The notes below the pieces were generated by a model that saw only the letters and a list, made by a program, of their open reading frames with translations, made no database searches and was not told the DNA's origin. A stretch of DNA of 64,000 nt from Phialophora verrucosa (taxonomy: Eukaryota > Ascomycota > Eurotiomycetes > Chaetothyriales > Herpotrichiellaceae): assembly GCA_002099365.1 (NCBI GenBank), contig MSED01000003.1, positions 1,240,001 to 1,304,000 of the forward strand, read 5' to 3'. Numbering within the stretch: the first letter of the stretch is position 1; each line of letters starts with the position of its first letter. Positions 63,532 through 64,000 of the stretch are shown piece by piece. The position numbers and the translations under genes were made by a program.

Positions 63532-64000
63532 CGAATGTGCGGGAAGCAAGAGCGAATATCTCAGATACGGTTCGAAGCTGGTGTCTCGGTCGACTACTCG
63601 TTTCCATCTTCACTTTGGCAGAGCGAACTTCCCCATGGTCATGACTTTGCACGTTATCAGGAGGCATGAGAGCGAGCATGAGCGCATAGCTTAGATGCAA
63701 GGTTGCTTCAAGTAGATTCGATTTGACGGGCGAAGATTCTATGTCGTTCTGGTCGTGGAAACTCCAGATGGTTTTCCATTCTGCGCCTCTAGCGGGCTAG
63801 ACAGGATGAAGATGATGTCCACTTTGCACCCGAAAGATATTTTCTTTCCCTTTCCATTTGGGCCCCAGCGGTACTCGTACATCAACTAGCACACTGGTAC
63901 CTGCCAATGCGGGCATTGTCACCAACCGTACCTCGCCGGGTAACACTTCTCGAAGCGATGGGCGCTGTTCCGCCATTCAATGACCACCGCATACGCTCTC
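63532..64000. other. NMT1 3' flank to window end
   Basis: About 470 bp with no gene seen. Contains one GTACTCGTAC copy at 63871-63880. Confidence 0.5.

Noticed and set aside
1..64000. CRISPR arrays, transposons, prophage-like or viral elements
   Set aside because: No regularly spaced direct repeats, transposase, reverse transcriptase or integrase frames, or terminal repeats were seen.

Overview
The window is nuclear DNA of a filamentous ascomycete (Pezizomycotina). Evidence: short GT-AG introns of about 45-130 bp, gene-dense layout on both strands, and fungus-specific families (Spc7, Pil1, Sur7, Prp28 with a Pro-rich N-terminus, Rtt10, fungal E(z)/KMT6). Having an E(z)-type H3K27 methyltransferase argues against Aspergillus/Penicillium, which lack PRC2. 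Class-level placement (Dothideomycetes or a related group) is only a guess. I resolved 20 protein-coding genes, most by splicing frames by hand at consensus splice sites, plus one intron-bearing tRNA-Val-like locus.

Layout: 0-2.3 kb, a vanillyl-alcohol-oxidase-type flavoenzyme (+). 4.0-6.4 kb, spliceosomal helicase PRP28 (+). 6.9-12.3 kb, kinetochore scaffold SPC7 (-). 12.6-13.3 kb, ribosomal protein S11 (+). 13.6-15.2 kb, an Old-Yellow-Enzyme-like oxidoreductase (-). 15.8 kb, tRNA-Val-like locus (+). 16.3-20.0 kb, tRNA-modification cofactor RTT10/WDR6 (-), divergent from a KMT6-type histone methyltransferase at 20.6-25.2 kb (+). 26.2-30.2 kb, two cortical membrane-domain genes, SUR7-like and PIL1 (both -). 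31.7-36.7 kb, an ABCC/MRP transporter (-). 37.5-38.5 kb, a pirin (-). 38.9-40.6 kb, a stand-alone LigD-type 3'-phosphoesterase (+). 41.6-44.4 kb, a CAMK-like kinase (+). 45.0-47.5 kb, an A+T-richer unknown gene with a possible ADP-ribosyltransferase-like domain (-). 48.1 kb, NAA38-like LSm protein (+). 49.9-51.6 kb, phosphatase PPZ1 (+). 52.8-55.2 kb, CAF-1 subunit CAC2 (+). 55.8-59.9 kb, XPG/RAD2 nuclease (+). 60.6-61.4 kb, an F-box protein (-). 61.8-63.5 kb, N-myristoyltransferase (+).

Most of the window is core housekeeping: splicing, translation, chromosome segregation, DNA repair, chromatin assembly and lipid modification. Three functional pairings are visible. SUR7 and PIL1 both belong to the eisosome/MCC membrane domain and are neighbours. 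PPZ1 carries an N-myristoylation-type start and NMT1 lies 10 kb away. CAC2 and KMT6 both act on chromatin. The accessory genes are the VAO-like enzyme, OYE, ABCC, pirin, LigD-PE and the unknown gene at 45-47.5 kb.

The observations I would follow first are: (1) a canonical-spacing Zn(II)2Cys6 cluster inside the E(z)-type methyltransferase, whose SET motif also carries Asn where EZH2 has the key His; (2) loss of both histidines linked to covalent flavinylation in the VAO homologue while its substrate-site residues remain; (3) a LigD 3'-phosphoesterase domain alone in a eukaryote, with its metal-site residues kept; (4) the unknown gene at 45-47.5 kb; and (5) a 10-mer that recurs only between genes, once as a near-perfect palindrome.
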